A stretch of 41,005 nt of DNA from Deltaproteobacteria bacterium (GCA_016195725.1 JACPZB010000083.1:1-41005); one strand, 5' to 3'. Positions 29,042 to 38,893 are shown, numbered from the stretch's first letter. Translations and numbers: made by a program. Notes: generated by a model from the sequence alone, not told the origin.

Positions 29042-31072
29042 CTATGCCGCCCTCTTGCCTGTCCCTTTGGCAGCCGCGGCTACAACCCCTGCAGTATCTA
29101 CAACGAGAAGCGTTCCCATATCGCCAAGATCAGTAGCGCCAGCGATTCCCGTAATCTTGAATATCCTCCCCAGAGATTTAATAACCACATCCTGCTGCCC
29201 AATAATACTACCAACCAGTATGCACAGCATAGACTCTGCAAGGCCGACAACTATACCGCGCATCTCTCCCTTTTCCTGAATCGGTGTTGCGGGGTAAAAA
29301 AATTGCTCCAATCTTACAACAGGTATAGTCTTGCCCCTTACGACAATGACCTCCCTTTTTTCCATAGTTTTTATATCTGAGTTACAAATATTCAATATCT
29401 CCATGACGCCTCCAAGCGGTATCGCATATCTTCTGGCGCCTGCCGATATGATCAAGGCCTGAATAATAGCAAGCGTGATGGGAAGGGTGATGACAATCTT
29501 TGCCCCTTGTCCTTTTTCAGTGTGGATATCAACAGTGCCGCTCATATGAGCAATATTTTTCTTCACCACATCCATCCCCACCCCTCTTCCAGAAGTCTCG
29601 CTAACCTCATCCTTTGTAGAAAATCCTGCAACAAATATGAATTCCAGCATCTCCTGTTCTGAAAGTGTGCGGGAGCGGGCCTCATCAACAAACCCCTTAT
29701 CTACAGCCTTTTGCCGTATAACTTCCACATCCATGCCTTTACCATCATCTACAATCTCAATAACGACATGATTGCCTTTTTGATATGCCTTAATATCTAT
29801 TATGCCTGTTCTTGGCTTGCCTATATTCTCTCTCTCTGCCGGAGTTTCTATGCCGTGGTCAATTGCATTCCTGATGATATGCATCAATGGATCGGCTAAA
29901 TCTTCTACAATCAATTTGTCTAATTCCGTATCTCCGCCTGAGGTGCTGAACTTCACCTCCTTCCCCAATTCCTTCGAAAGCTTTCTTATAACCCGCACAA
30001 ATTTATCAAAAAGCTGCTGGATAGGCACTAACCTTACTTCTATCATGCTATCCTGCAACTCGTTCAGCCTCTTTTCAAGTTTTTTATCAATCTTAGAAAG
30101 TTCTATTGCAACCCCTGTAAAACCGACTTCAAGCTTAAGCTTATTTACAATCTGAGATACCGCTGCTTTTATTTGCGATAGTTCACCCACGGTATTCATG
30201 ATGCCATCAAGCTTCCGAATATCTACCCGCACCGTATTACTCATGCTCCGCAAGGTGGTCTCTTCTATTTTAGGTTCTGCAGGAAGTTCAATGTCAGTTT
30301 TCTCCTTCCTATCACCTGACGGCAACAAGAAATGCCCCTTTAAAATCTTTACGGCAAGACTCCTGTCCTTGAACATATCCTCAATAACTGCTGTATCCAT
30401 ATGTGTGCCAAAGAGAATATCAAAATGGAGAACCTCTTTACTTTCACCCATAGATGGAAGCGTAGCTATAACTTCACCAAAAGATTTAAGAAAATCTGTA
30501 AGCTCAATAAGTCTCTCATCAAAAACGGTAAGCGAAAATTCCGCGCCTATGAGTAAAATTGCATTGCCGGCCTTTATATTCTCTGTAAGCCTGTGCTCCT
30601 CATATTCAGTAAGTATGCCAAGAAGATTTTTATCAATCTCCGCATCTCCTGAACGTTGCGATACAGCAGGAAACGAGGCGTGAACAATGCTGTTAAGTTT
30701 GGCAATAAGAGAATCAACCTTATTCGTCTCAAATCCTTCGCCCTTTCCTTTTGCAATCACCATTTCATTGAGCAGATCAACAGCTTCAAAAAGGGCATTG
30801 ATAATCTCGCTATTGACTGAGAGCCTGCCCATCCGCAGAGAGTCCAGCATACCCTCCATTTCATGAGTAAGCATTTGCATCTCGGCAAAACCAAACATGC
30901 CGGATATGCCTTTGAGGGTGTGGGCTGCTCTGAATATACTATTAAGAATACTCGGCTCAACCTTTCCGGCGCCAACCCCTTCGCCAAGTTTTGGGAGGCT
31001 GCTGCTGAGTTCTCTCAGTATATCCTCCACTTCTGCCAAAAATTCATTTATATCTCTTTTGGATTCGCTCAT
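29042..31072 (-). CDS. cheA: Chemotaxis histidine kinase CheA
   Basis: Hpt FRAAHTLKGISGMFGF; MIEVRLVPIQQLFDKFVRVIRKLSKELGKEV; HIIRNAIDHGIE; GRGVGMDVVKKNI; CheW-like C-terminus. Confidence 0.97.
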   Translation of the reverse strand: MSESKRDINEFLAEVEDILRELSSSLPKLGEGVGAGKVEPSILNSIFRAAHTLKGISGMFGFAEMQMLTHEMEGMLDSLRMGRLSVNSEIINALFEAVDLLNEMVIAKGKGEGFETNKVDSLIAKLNSIVHASFPAVSQRSGDAEIDKNLLGILTEYEEHRLTENIKAGNAILLIGAEFSLTVFDERLIELTDFLKSFGEVIATLPSMGESKEVLHFDILFGTHMDTAVIEDMFKDRSLAVKILKGHFLLPSGDRKEKTDIELPAEPKIEETTLRSMSNTVRVDIRKLDGIMNTVGELSQIKAAVSQIVNKLKLEVGFTGVAIELSKIDKKLEKRLNELQDSMIEVRLVPIQQLFDKFVRVIRKLSKELGKEVKFSTSGGDTELDKLIVEDLADPLMHIIRNAIDHGIETPAERENIGKPRTGIIDIKAYQKGNHVVIEIVDDGKGMDVEVIRQKAVDKGFVDEARSRTLSEQEMLEFIFVAGFSTKDEVSETSGRGVGMDVVKKNIAHMSGTVDIHTEKGQGAKIVITLPITLAIIQALIISAGARRYAIPLGGVMEILNICNSDIKTMEKREVIVVRGKTIPVVRLEQFFYPATPIQEKGEMRGIVVGLAESMLCILVGSIIGQQDVVIKSLGRIFKITGIAGATDLGDMGTLLVVDTAGVVAAAAKGTGKRAA

Positions 31073-31127
31073 AGTGTTTTCCTTTTAACGCAGGGGCGGG
31101 ACTTGTCTCCGCCCACAATGCTCTCCT

Positions 31128-31496
31128 CTACTTCAAATACTTTTTCACCAATCTCTGAAGATCTTCAGGGTTGAACGGTTTTACCAGATACTCATTTGCC
31201 CCCAAGGAAAGGCCCTTTTCTTTATCTTTTTCACTCCCCTCTGTAGTAATGATAATCAGCGGAATATGTTTGTAATCTGGATTTTTCTTTACAAAACTCA
31301 CCAATTCAAGGCCGTTTATATCCGGCATATTTATATCGGTAAGGATGAGATCAAAGGAATGATGGGGCAGGAGTTTTAATGCCTCAAAACCGCTCTTTGA
31401 TTCAAATATCTCCATACCGTCTATAACCTCTATGGCAGAGGCTATCATGGCGCTGGTAGTGGGCGAATCTTCAACAATGAGGATTTTCGTTGACAA
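31128..31496 (-). CDS. cheY: CheY-like response regulator
   Basis: KILIVEDSPTTSAMIAS...LILTDINMPDINGLELV...TTEGSEKD...VKPF. Confidence 0.94.
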   Translation of the reverse strand: MSTKILIVEDSPTTSAMIASAIEVIDGMEIFESKSGFEALKLLPHHSFDLILTDINMPDINGLELVSFVKKNPDYKHIPLIIITTEGSEKDKEKGLSLGANEYLVKPFNPEDLQRLVKKYLK

Positions 31497-31498
31497 GA

Positions 31499-32620
31499 TT
31501 ACTCCTTTCCTTTCATGCTCAGACGCCTTTCCAAAAGGGCCCTTTCCATTGCAATACCGGCCTGAGCAAGAAATATCTCCAGACTCTCTGTATCGCCTAT
31601 GGGCTTCTCCTCAGGAACATTATCTCCATACAGCAAAGCAGCTACTTTACCGCTCACTAAAAGCGGAGCAAGAAATACTTCGTTAGGCCAATGCCCTCCA
31701 AGTGCCTTTACAATATATTCATGCACCGGTCCAGCTTCTAACTTTTTTTTAATGGTCATTTTCTTAAGGACAACCTCTTTAAATATCGATCCATCACTCA
31801 CTTGAATCTTTATTCCCTTTATACGGCGGTTAAGGTCTCCGTTTTTAATGACTACACCAAACTGACCCAGCCCTTCTATAGTATCCCTTTTTACGATAAA
31901 AAGCACTGCCCTGTTCATTATCTCGCTGGCAAACCGCAGAATCATGAGGGTTATCTCGCTGGAAGAGTGGGGATTTTGTAATTCGAATATCATAGACCTG
32001 AGAAGGGCAAGTCCCGGGCTTGCTACAACAGGCTCAACCCGCTCTTCTTCTGCAATACCAGCCTCAGCCCATATACTGCGAGGGCTGAAACTTTCCTCTT
32101 TAGCCTGAGGCATAGTCTCGTGCGTTATGGCAGAAATCTCCGCCTCTTTTGGAGGCGCTTCTTCTATCTGCGGCTCTGCCAATGGTAGGACAGCTTGTTG
32201 AGGAAGCGGCGGTATTTGCTCTACAGGTGGAGGCGGCAGCGGAGCTGTCCTCATCTTTGCCTTGGCCTCATCTAAGAGGCGGGATCCCTCCATTGCTAAA
32301 AACTGTGGATTAAGTCCGGGTTCAGCGGCAAATAGAGAGTCTTGTTTCATCCCTTTGATCTCTTCGGCCGGGTCCTTAAGTTCAAAGTCAAAATTTCCTT
32401 CTTCTATAAAAAGGCTAAAGACCGTATCCCGCGCGTTATCATGAATCATCTTCTTTGAGGCATCAAGGGAATAGGCGGCAATTACCATTCCATCCTTGAA
32501 ATATATTTTTCCTTCCACAACCTTTCCTCTGATGGCAAGAACACCTGATCTTCTGCTCAAGAAAATAATCTGAAAGATATCACTTAATCCAAGGTCTTCT
32601 AAATTTCCCACCAAACTCAT
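31499..32620 (-). CDS. DUF4388 (PATAN-like) + GAF-like domain protein
   Basis: MSLVGNLEDLGLSDIFQIIFLSRRSGVLAIRGKVVEGKIYFKDGMVIAA; C-terminal GAF-like region. Confidence 0.8.
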   Translation of the reverse strand: MSLVGNLEDLGLSDIFQIIFLSRRSGVLAIRGKVVEGKIYFKDGMVIAAYSLDASKKMIHDNARDTVFSLFIEEGNFDFELKDPAEEIKGMKQDSLFAAEPGLNPQFLAMEGSRLLDEAKAKMRTAPLPPPPVEQIPPLPQQAVLPLAEPQIEEAPPKEAEISAITHETMPQAKEESFSPRSIWAEAGIAEEERVEPVVASPGLALLRSMIFELQNPHSSSEITLMILRFASEIMNRAVLFIVKRDTIEGLGQFGVVIKNGDLNRRIKGIKIQVSDGSIFKEVVLKKMTIKKKLEAGPVHEYIVKALGGHWPNEVFLAPLLVSGKVAALLYGDNVPEEKPIGDTESLEIFLAQAGIAMERALLERRLSMKGKE

Positions 32621-32666
32621 TCAATTTCTCCCAATGTCAAAATCTTATAGGTCAACCCTCTATGAG

Positions 32667-32957
32667 CAGGTTGTTGAAAAACAGCCGAATTGCCATTGTG
32701 AGGAGCGATTTTAGCGGTTGCGCGCCCCTGATTGATCATTGATTCAATCAGGGGCGCGGCAAACTCAGAGATTCCTCCCTGCCTGTTTCGCCTTTGCCTC
32801 GGAACAGGCCCGCACTCTCTAACTTAGTGATTGATGTAGATGCGAGATTGTTCCCCCTTCCCCTGAACCTATCCTGGCGACAGGCCAGGCTTGTTTCAAG
32901 GTCAGGACTTCGGCCCACATGCTCACAATAACTATCAAAAGACTTTTCATCAACCTG
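32667..32957. mobile_element. Candidate non-autonomous/decayed element bounded by 14-bp TIRs, with internal 15-bp palindrome
   Basis: CAGGTTGTTGAAAA ... TTTTCATCAACCTG (13/14); internal CGCGCCCCTGATTGA-TCATTGAT-TCAATCAGGGGCGCG; no ORF. Confidence 0.5.
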
Positions 32958-33055
32958 TTAGATTTAGTATTAACTCCATGTATTTATTCTAAAGCTGTTA
33001 ATATTTAACATGGCTACCTATGCATGTAAAGGCTTTTATGGCATCTATTTCTTAC

Positions 33056-34429
33056 TTATAAACTTATAGCCACATCTTCAGCTTTTTCTATCATCCTTAT
33101 ATCCAACAAAAATTTACCCTTATGTACCCTCCCTAAAACCGGCGGTTCATTTTTCAAGAAAATGTCAAAGATTTTCTCCGGTGATATCTCCTTATGGGCA
33201 ATAGAAACAATCTTTGTGGGAATCACCTCTTCGGGTAAGGAGCCGCTGCCAATCTGACTTTCACCATTTTCAATCTCCACAATATAATCCCGGCCGAGCC
33301 TTTGTTTCAGAAGCCTTGCCGCCTTTTCTGCAACTGATATTATTTCAGCAATAGGTCTTGTTAAAAATCTCAGGGTAGGAAGCTCCGTTTGCAGGCTATC
33401 AGGGTTTAGATAAAGTTTAAGCGTTGCCTCCAACGCTGCAATGGTAATCTTATCAACCCTGAGCGCCCTCTTCAAGGGGTTTTTATTTATCTTCCAAATA
33501 TATTTACGCTTGCCAACAATGATGCCAACTTGAGGACCGCCAAGGAGTTTATCACCGCTGAATGTAACTATATCTACCCCTGTCTCAATAGTCTCCCTGA
33601 CCGTCGGTTCCCTCGGGAGGCCAAATTGAGATAAATCAACTAAGGAACCGCTTCCAAGATCTTCAACGATCGGTATATCATGATGACTGCCAATTGCCGC
33701 CAATTCCTTCAGGTCAACGGATGCTGTAAAACCAATCACCCTATAGTTGCTTGTGTGGGCCTTTAAAATCGCTGCTGTATCATGGCTTATGGCAGAGGTA
33801 TAATCTGAGAGATGAGTTCTGTTGGTTGTCCCTACTTCTATAAGCTTGCATCCGCTTTTTTGGATTACCTCTGGAATGCGGAAAGAGCCGCCTATCTCTA
33901 TCAGCTCGCCTCTGGAGATAATGACCTCCTTTTGTTCAGCCAATGTATTCAAGGTCAGAAAAATTGCCGCTGCGTTGTTGTTTACAACAGCAGCCGCCTC
34001 CGCACCTGTTAAACGGCAAATGAGACCTTCTACATGGCTGTCCCTTTCGCCCCGCTCACCTCTTTCCAGGTTAAATTCAAGGTTTACCGGATTTCTGACA
34101 CAAACTTTAATAGCCTCAACGGCGCTGCTGCATAATATCGCCCTCCCAAGGTTTGTGTGTAATATGATACCTGATGCATTAACTATCTTTTTCATGGACG
34201 CCCTAAAGACATCTTCAAGATATGACTTGACTAACATCTCTATATTATTCATAGAAATATCTGACTTCCGGCCTGTTATAATCTCTGTTCTCATTTTACT
34301 CAAAATATCCCTAACAGCTTGAGTAACAAGGCTTTTCGAATATAAACGAATATATTCTTGCAGATTATCAGTCCGCAAAATCTCGTCAATAGATGGTATG
34401 TCCCTCAAATGCTCGTTTAACATATGCAA
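33056..34429 (-). CDS. selA: L-seryl-tRNA(Sec) selenium transferase
   Basis: VNASGIILHTNLGRAILC...NNNAAAIFLTLNTLA...VTFSGDKLLGGPQVGIIVGKR. Confidence 0.97.
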   Translation of the reverse strand: MHMLNEHLRDIPSIDEILRTDNLQEYIRLYSKSLVTQAVRDILSKMRTEIITGRKSDISMNNIEMLVKSYLEDVFRASMKKIVNASGIILHTNLGRAILCSSAVEAIKVCVRNPVNLEFNLERGERGERDSHVEGLICRLTGAEAAAVVNNNAAAIFLTLNTLAEQKEVIISRGELIEIGGSFRIPEVIQKSGCKLIEVGTTNRTHLSDYTSAISHDTAAILKAHTSNYRVIGFTASVDLKELAAIGSHHDIPIVEDLGSGSLVDLSQFGLPREPTVRETIETGVDIVTFSGDKLLGGPQVGIIVGKRKYIWKINKNPLKRALRVDKITIAALEATLKLYLNPDSLQTELPTLRFLTRPIAEIISVAEKAARLLKQRLGRDYIVEIENGESQIGSGSLPEEVIPTKIVSIAHKEISPEKIFDIFLKNEPPVLGRVHKGKFLLDIRMIEKAEDVAISL

Positions 34430-34532
34430 AATCTATCATGGAAGCGCAATAAAGGTCAACAGAGACTACAGAGCTATAGCGAGAAGCAAAAACTTCTTGC
34501 CTCCCACACTTCAACCTGTTATCTTATTGTAT

Positions 34533-35183
34533 ATGGTTCCCATAGTCTCAATAGTCGGAAAATCTGGCAGCGGCAAAACTACCCTCCTTGAAAAGGTTGT
34601 GGCTGAGTTAACAAAAAGAGGCTATAAGGTCGGCACGATTAAACACGATGTGCATGGCTTTGAAATAGATTGTGAAGGTAAGGATAGCTGGCGGCATAAA
34701 AGGGCCGGGGCAACAACTGTAGTCCTGTCCGGCCCTGGTAAGATAGCGGTTATAAAAGATGTAGACAAGGAATGGCCGCCGGAGATGCTCTGTTTTTCTT
34801 TTATTAACGGAGCAGACATCATAATCACAGAAGGCTACAAGAAGGCAGGCTATCCAAAAATAGAGGTTGTTAGAAAGACAAAATCGCTAAAGCCGATCTG
34901 CAGGAAGGACAAAAACCTTATAGGCATTGCCAGTGATATAAAATTTAAAAGCAAGGATGTGCCGCGCTTTGATATCAATGATTCAAAGGGCATCGCAAAT
35001 TTAATAGAAAACAGATTTTTGCGAAAAAAAACAGCCAACAAGATAGACCTGATGGTGAATAAAGAGCAGATAACCCTTAAACCTTTTATTAATGAATTGC
35101 TTGCGGAGGCAATAAAGGCAATGTTGAGCTCTTTGAAAGGATGCAAAAATCCAAAACAAATAGAATTAAAAATCAGAAACTAA
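34533..35183 (+). CDS. mobB: Molybdopterin-guanine dinucleotide biosynthesis protein MobB with C-terminal extension
   Basis: MVPIVSIVGKSGSGKTTLLEKVVAELTKRGYKVGTIKHDVHGFEIDCEGKDSWRHKRAGA. Confidence 0.92.
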   Translation: MVPIVSIVGKSGSGKTTLLEKVVAELTKRGYKVGTIKHDVHGFEIDCEGKDSWRHKRAGATTVVLSGPGKIAVIKDVDKEWPPEMLCFSFINGADIIITEGYKKAGYPKIEVVRKTKSLKPICRKDKNLIGIASDIKFKSKDVPRFDINDSKGIANLIENRFLRKKTANKIDLMVNKEQITLKPFINELLAEAIKAMLSSLKGCKNPKQIELKIRN

Positions 35184-35196
35184 GAATTCATAATTC

Positions 35197-35802
35197 GTGG
35201 TTAAAACTATGACAGGCATAATATTAGCAGGCGGCAAGAGCAGCAGGATGGGCTTTAATAAAGCCTTTATAGATATTGACGGCAAGCCAATTATCCATAG
35301 AACTGTAGACCTATTCAAAGAATTATTCGATGAGATTATACTGATAGCAAATGACCCGGCTGAATATGAAGAGTTGAATATACTCACGGTAACCGACATT
35401 GTTAAGGGTGCCGGCAGTTTGGGCGGCATATATACAGGTCTTTTCCATGCTCGATCTGAATACAGTTTTGTTGCAGCATGCGATATGCCATTTTTAAATA
35501 AAGAGGTTATCTTAAGAATGAGCAAAATTGCAGGCAACTATAATGTGATAGTGCCTTTTGCCGTGGGCAGATACCACCCGCTCCATGCAATCTATTCTAA
35601 AAAATGTCTTAAACCCATTGCTGAAATGATAAAAGAGAAAGACCTCCGCATTACAAATCTTTTTAAAAAACTAAAAATAAAAAAGCTTGAAGAAAAAGAT
35701 TGGCTTCCCAGTGGACCTATTCTATCATCTCTGGACAACATTAATACAAGGGAAGACCTCCATAGAGTAATCAAATCCTTAAGTCGCTTCGCTCAAGTGT
35801 AA
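35197..35802 (+). CDS. mobA: Molybdenum cofactor guanylyltransferase MobA
   Basis: MTGIILAGGKSSRMGFNKAFIDIDGKPIIHRT...FVAACDMPFL; start near ATG 35209. Confidence 0.92.
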   Translation: MVKTMTGIILAGGKSSRMGFNKAFIDIDGKPIIHRTVDLFKELFDEIILIANDPAEYEELNILTVTDIVKGAGSLGGIYTGLFHARSEYSFVAACDMPFLNKEVILRMSKIAGNYNVIVPFAVGRYHPLHAIYSKKCLKPIAEMIKEKDLRITNLFKKLKIKKLEEKDWLPSGPILSSLDNINTREDLHRVIKSLSRFAQV

Positions 35803-35875
35803 AATGCAAAGTATAAATTTTAAATTGAAAAGCGGAAAAATCCTTGATTTTGCATTTTTCATTTTGCAACTTATA
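35801..35875. repeat. Heptad array with inverted arms (AAAATGC / TTTTGCA) overlapping mobA stop
   Basis: AAAATGC AAAGTAT AAATTTT AAATTGA AAAGCGG ... TTTTGCA TTTTTCA TTTTGCA ACTTATA. Confidence 0.65.
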
Positions 35876-35921
35876 AAATTGTGCCTCTTAAAATCTTATC
35901 CTTTTCACTCCAATCCTAAAT

Positions 35922-36710
35922 ATGAAAAGAAATGATGGACTTGCCAAGCTTGTAGTAATTATGCAAAAGCTGCGCGGGCCAAAGGGCTGCCCATGGGATA
36001 AAGAACAGACCCTTGAAAGCCTTATGCCTTTTATTGTTGAAGAGGCCTATGAGGTAATTAGCGCTGTAGATGCAAAATTCCCTGAAATGCTTAAGGAAGA
36101 GCTGGGCGACTTATTATTCCAAATTGTCTTTATCTGCCAACTTGCTAAAGAAAAAGGAGATTTTGACATCTATGATGTAATGGCCCTCTCAGCAGAAAAG
36201 ATGATAAGGCGGCATCCTCATGTATTTGGGAAAGCGAAGGCAAAGACATCAAAAGATGTGTTAAAGCACTGGGCAAGGATAAAAAAGGAAGAAAAAGAGG
36301 GGAAAAAGACAAACGGTTATTTGTCAGATATACCAGAACACCTGCCTGCCTTGCTCAAGGCGCACAAAGTAACAGAAAAGGCATCTCATGCTGGCTTTGA
36401 TTGGGACAATATAGAACAGGTCTTTGAAAAGGTAAATGAAGAAACGGAAGAATTTAAAACCGCATTAAAACAAAAAAATGCGAAAAAAATGGAAGAGGAG
36501 TTAGGAGACCTTATTTTTTCATTGGTAAATGTAGGAAGATTTGTAGAAATAAACGCAGAAGAGGCGTTAAGAAAAACTATTGCGAGGTTTATAACAAGGT
36601 TTCATTACATAGAGACAAGTCTCAAGAGAAAAAGAAAGGCCTTAGGCACTGCTTCGCTTGATGAGATGGAAAAACTTTGGAATAAGGCAAAGGCTAACGA
36701 AAAAAATTAA
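35922..36710 (+). CDS. mazG: Nucleoside triphosphate pyrophosphohydrolase MazG
   Basis: LRGPKGCPWDKEQTLESLMPFIVEEAYEVISAV...EELGDLLFQIVF; two MazG halves. Confidence 0.96.
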   Translation: MKRNDGLAKLVVIMQKLRGPKGCPWDKEQTLESLMPFIVEEAYEVISAVDAKFPEMLKEELGDLLFQIVFICQLAKEKGDFDIYDVMALSAEKMIRRHPHVFGKAKAKTSKDVLKHWARIKKEEKEGKKTNGYLSDIPEHLPALLKAHKVTEKASHAGFDWDNIEQVFEKVNEETEEFKTALKQKNAKKMEEELGDLIFSLVNVGRFVEINAEEALRKTIARFITRFHYIETSLKRKRKALGTASLDEMEKLWNKAKANEKN

Positions 36711-36733
36711 GCGTTACACGGTCTTAAAAAGAT

Positions 36734-36754
36734 TTCCCCACAAGATGTGGATAA
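36734..36754. promoter_or_regulatory. Two DnaA-box-like motifs (TTCCCCACA, TGTGGATAA)
   Basis: TGTGGATAA is the exact complement of consensus TTATCCACA; intergenic. Confidence 0.35.
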
Positions 36755-36984
36755 GCTGTTGGCAACAATGTAAATGCAAAAAACAGAATGTGATTAAATA
36801 AGGGTTTGTATTGAGTTGCACATTTTTTAACCATAGAATTGCTTTCTAAATTCAAATAGTTAAGCAATTGGGTATGCATATTCAATTGCACCTTAATTTG
36901 CTTTCTTTTTACCCTGTTAGAAGGCCATTTCCCATGGTATTATCGCCTGAATTGGACAGTATTAAATTTCTTTTGAAGAAGCTT

Positions 36985-38556
36985 TTAACGGGATTTACCC
37001 CATCTTTCCCTCAGCATATCAATTAAGAAAGACAGCTCTGGGCTTTTAAAAAGATAGGTAAACACAACGAAGCTTATTACACCAAAACATATTGCAGACA
37101 CCAAAACAAAAAACTTCATTATTGTTATGCCGCCGCCAGACCAATTACCAAGAAGTGATATGCCATATGCCCCAACCCCCATGGGGATAGAAGATGCAAC
37201 TACCTTCATACCTGATGCAAATATCTTTCTTCCGCCGATTCCACCCAGCCTTTTCCGCAGTGCAAGAAAAAGGAGCAATAAATTTATCATTGATGAAAGC
37301 GATGTAGCCAAGGCTAAACCACCATGCTGTAAAGGACCAATAAGCATAAAACAGAATATTATATTCGCAATTACCGCAACGCAGCCTACCTTAACAGGGG
37401 TCAAGGTATCTTTAAGCGAATAAAATGCTGATACAAGTATCCTTGCCCCGCCGAAGGCAGCAAGCCCAAGGGAAAAAAAGTAAAGGGCATAAACAGTTCC
37501 TTTGGTTGCCTCACTGCTAAATTCACCTCGTTGGAAGAGGATAGTAACAATCGGCACAGCAAGCGCTATGAGACCAACAGTAGCAGGAATGGTAATAAAG
37601 GTCACAAGCCTCATGGAAAAGGATAATGACTCCTTAAAAGCCGACCAGTCTTGCTTCACTGCATGCTCAGACATGGAAGGAAGCACGGCAGTCGCAACCG
37701 CAATCACAAACACTCCCATAGGCAGCTCAACAATCCTATCAGCATAGTATAAATAAGACACGCTCCCCTCTGTAAGATGCGAGGCAAATCTGCTGGTAAC
37801 AAGGACATTTATCTGGCTCACCCCTGTAGCGAGAATCGCTGGCAACATAAGAAGGACTATCTTCTTTATGGCAGGATCATTGAAATTGAAGTCAAGCCCC
37901 GGAAACATATCATATCTTTTAAGATAAGGAAGCTGATAAAGAAATTGGAGGATACCGCCCAAAACTACACCAAATGCAAGGGCATAGACAGGTTGTTTAA
38001 AGAATGGGATAAGAAAAATAGTAGAGGCTATCATAGATAAATTAAACCATACAGGCGACAATGCCGGCGCAGTAAAATGCTTCAATGAATTTAAAACCCC
38101 CATACCTAATGCTACAAGACATATAAAAAAGAGAAACGGAAACATCCACCTTGTTAAAGAGACTGTAATAGACAATTTATTCTGTATATTCGCAAAACCC
38201 GGCACTGTAAGCTCTACTATCTGCGCTGAAAATAAAATGCCTAATATGGTAAGCCCTGCCAAGATAATAGTAAAAAAGGTAAATGCGCTGGAAGCTATTC
38301 TCTTTGCCCTCTCTCTTGAACCAAGAGTTAATTCCTCTGTAAATACCGGGATAAAAGAAACAGTCAGTGAGCCTTCGCCTACAAGCCTCCTAAAAAAGTT
38401 GGGAATCCTGTAGGCAATAAAAAACACATCCGCATAAGTGCCTGCCCCAAAAAATGCAGCAATAACAGCATCCCTGACATAACCAAGGATGCGGCTCAAA
38501 AGTGTGGCGCCCCCTACAACAGAGGCTGCCTTTGTTATATTCTTAATTTCTGTCAT
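36985..38556 (-). CDS. murJ: Lipid II flippase MurJ
   Basis: GGATLLSRILGYVRDAVIAAFFGAGTYADVFFIAYRIPNFFRRLVGEGSLTVSFIPVF. Confidence 0.97.
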   Translation of the reverse strand: MTEIKNITKAASVVGGATLLSRILGYVRDAVIAAFFGAGTYADVFFIAYRIPNFFRRLVGEGSLTVSFIPVFTEELTLGSRERAKRIASSAFTFFTIILAGLTILGILFSAQIVELTVPGFANIQNKLSITVSLTRWMFPFLFFICLVALGMGVLNSLKHFTAPALSPVWFNLSMIASTIFLIPFFKQPVYALAFGVVLGGILQFLYQLPYLKRYDMFPGLDFNFNDPAIKKIVLLMLPAILATGVSQINVLVTSRFASHLTEGSVSYLYYADRIVELPMGVFVIAVATAVLPSMSEHAVKQDWSAFKESLSFSMRLVTFITIPATVGLIALAVPIVTILFQRGEFSSEATKGTVYALYFFSLGLAAFGGARILVSAFYSLKDTLTPVKVGCVAVIANIIFCFMLIGPLQHGGLALATSLSSMINLLLLFLALRKRLGGIGGRKIFASGMKVVASSIPMGVGAYGISLLGNWSGGGITIMKFFVLVSAICFGVISFVVFTYLFKSPELSFLIDMLRERWGKSR

Positions 38557-38623
38557 AAAATCCTTGACAATTACGCCTTTATAGTTTAAAAGTATATGCT
38601 ACAAATAAAGGGAGGCTTTTATA

Positions 38624-38893
38624 ATGGCAACGCATAAATCAGCAATAAAAAGATACAGGCAAAACCTGAAGCACAGAAGCCGCAATATGGACATAAAATC
38701 AGCTATAAAAACTGCGATAAAAGAGGTCAAAGAAACTATAAAGGCAGGCAATGCAGAAAATGCAAAGACAGCCCTTGCAAAGGCTGTAAAGCTCCTTGAC
38801 AAGGCAGTTTCCAAAAGAGCCCTTCACAGGAATAATGCATCAAGAAAGATATCCACCCTTGCTTTAGCTGTAAATTCCATAGCAACAAAATAG
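38624..38893 (+). CDS. rpsT: 30S ribosomal protein S20
   Basis: MATHKSAIKRYRQNLKHRSRNMDIKSAIKTAIKEV...LHRNNASRKISTLAL. Confidence 0.96.
   Translation: MATHKSAIKRYRQNLKHRSRNMDIKSAIKTAIKEVKETIKAGNAENAKTALAKAVKLLDKAVSKRALHRNNASRKISTLALAVNSIATK

Noticed and set aside
32640-33055. selC (tRNA-Sec) or SECIS-like RNA in the non-coding gap next to selA
   Set aside because: No tRNA-like acceptor/T-arm (GGTTCGAxTCC) found; features fit a TIR-bounded element better.
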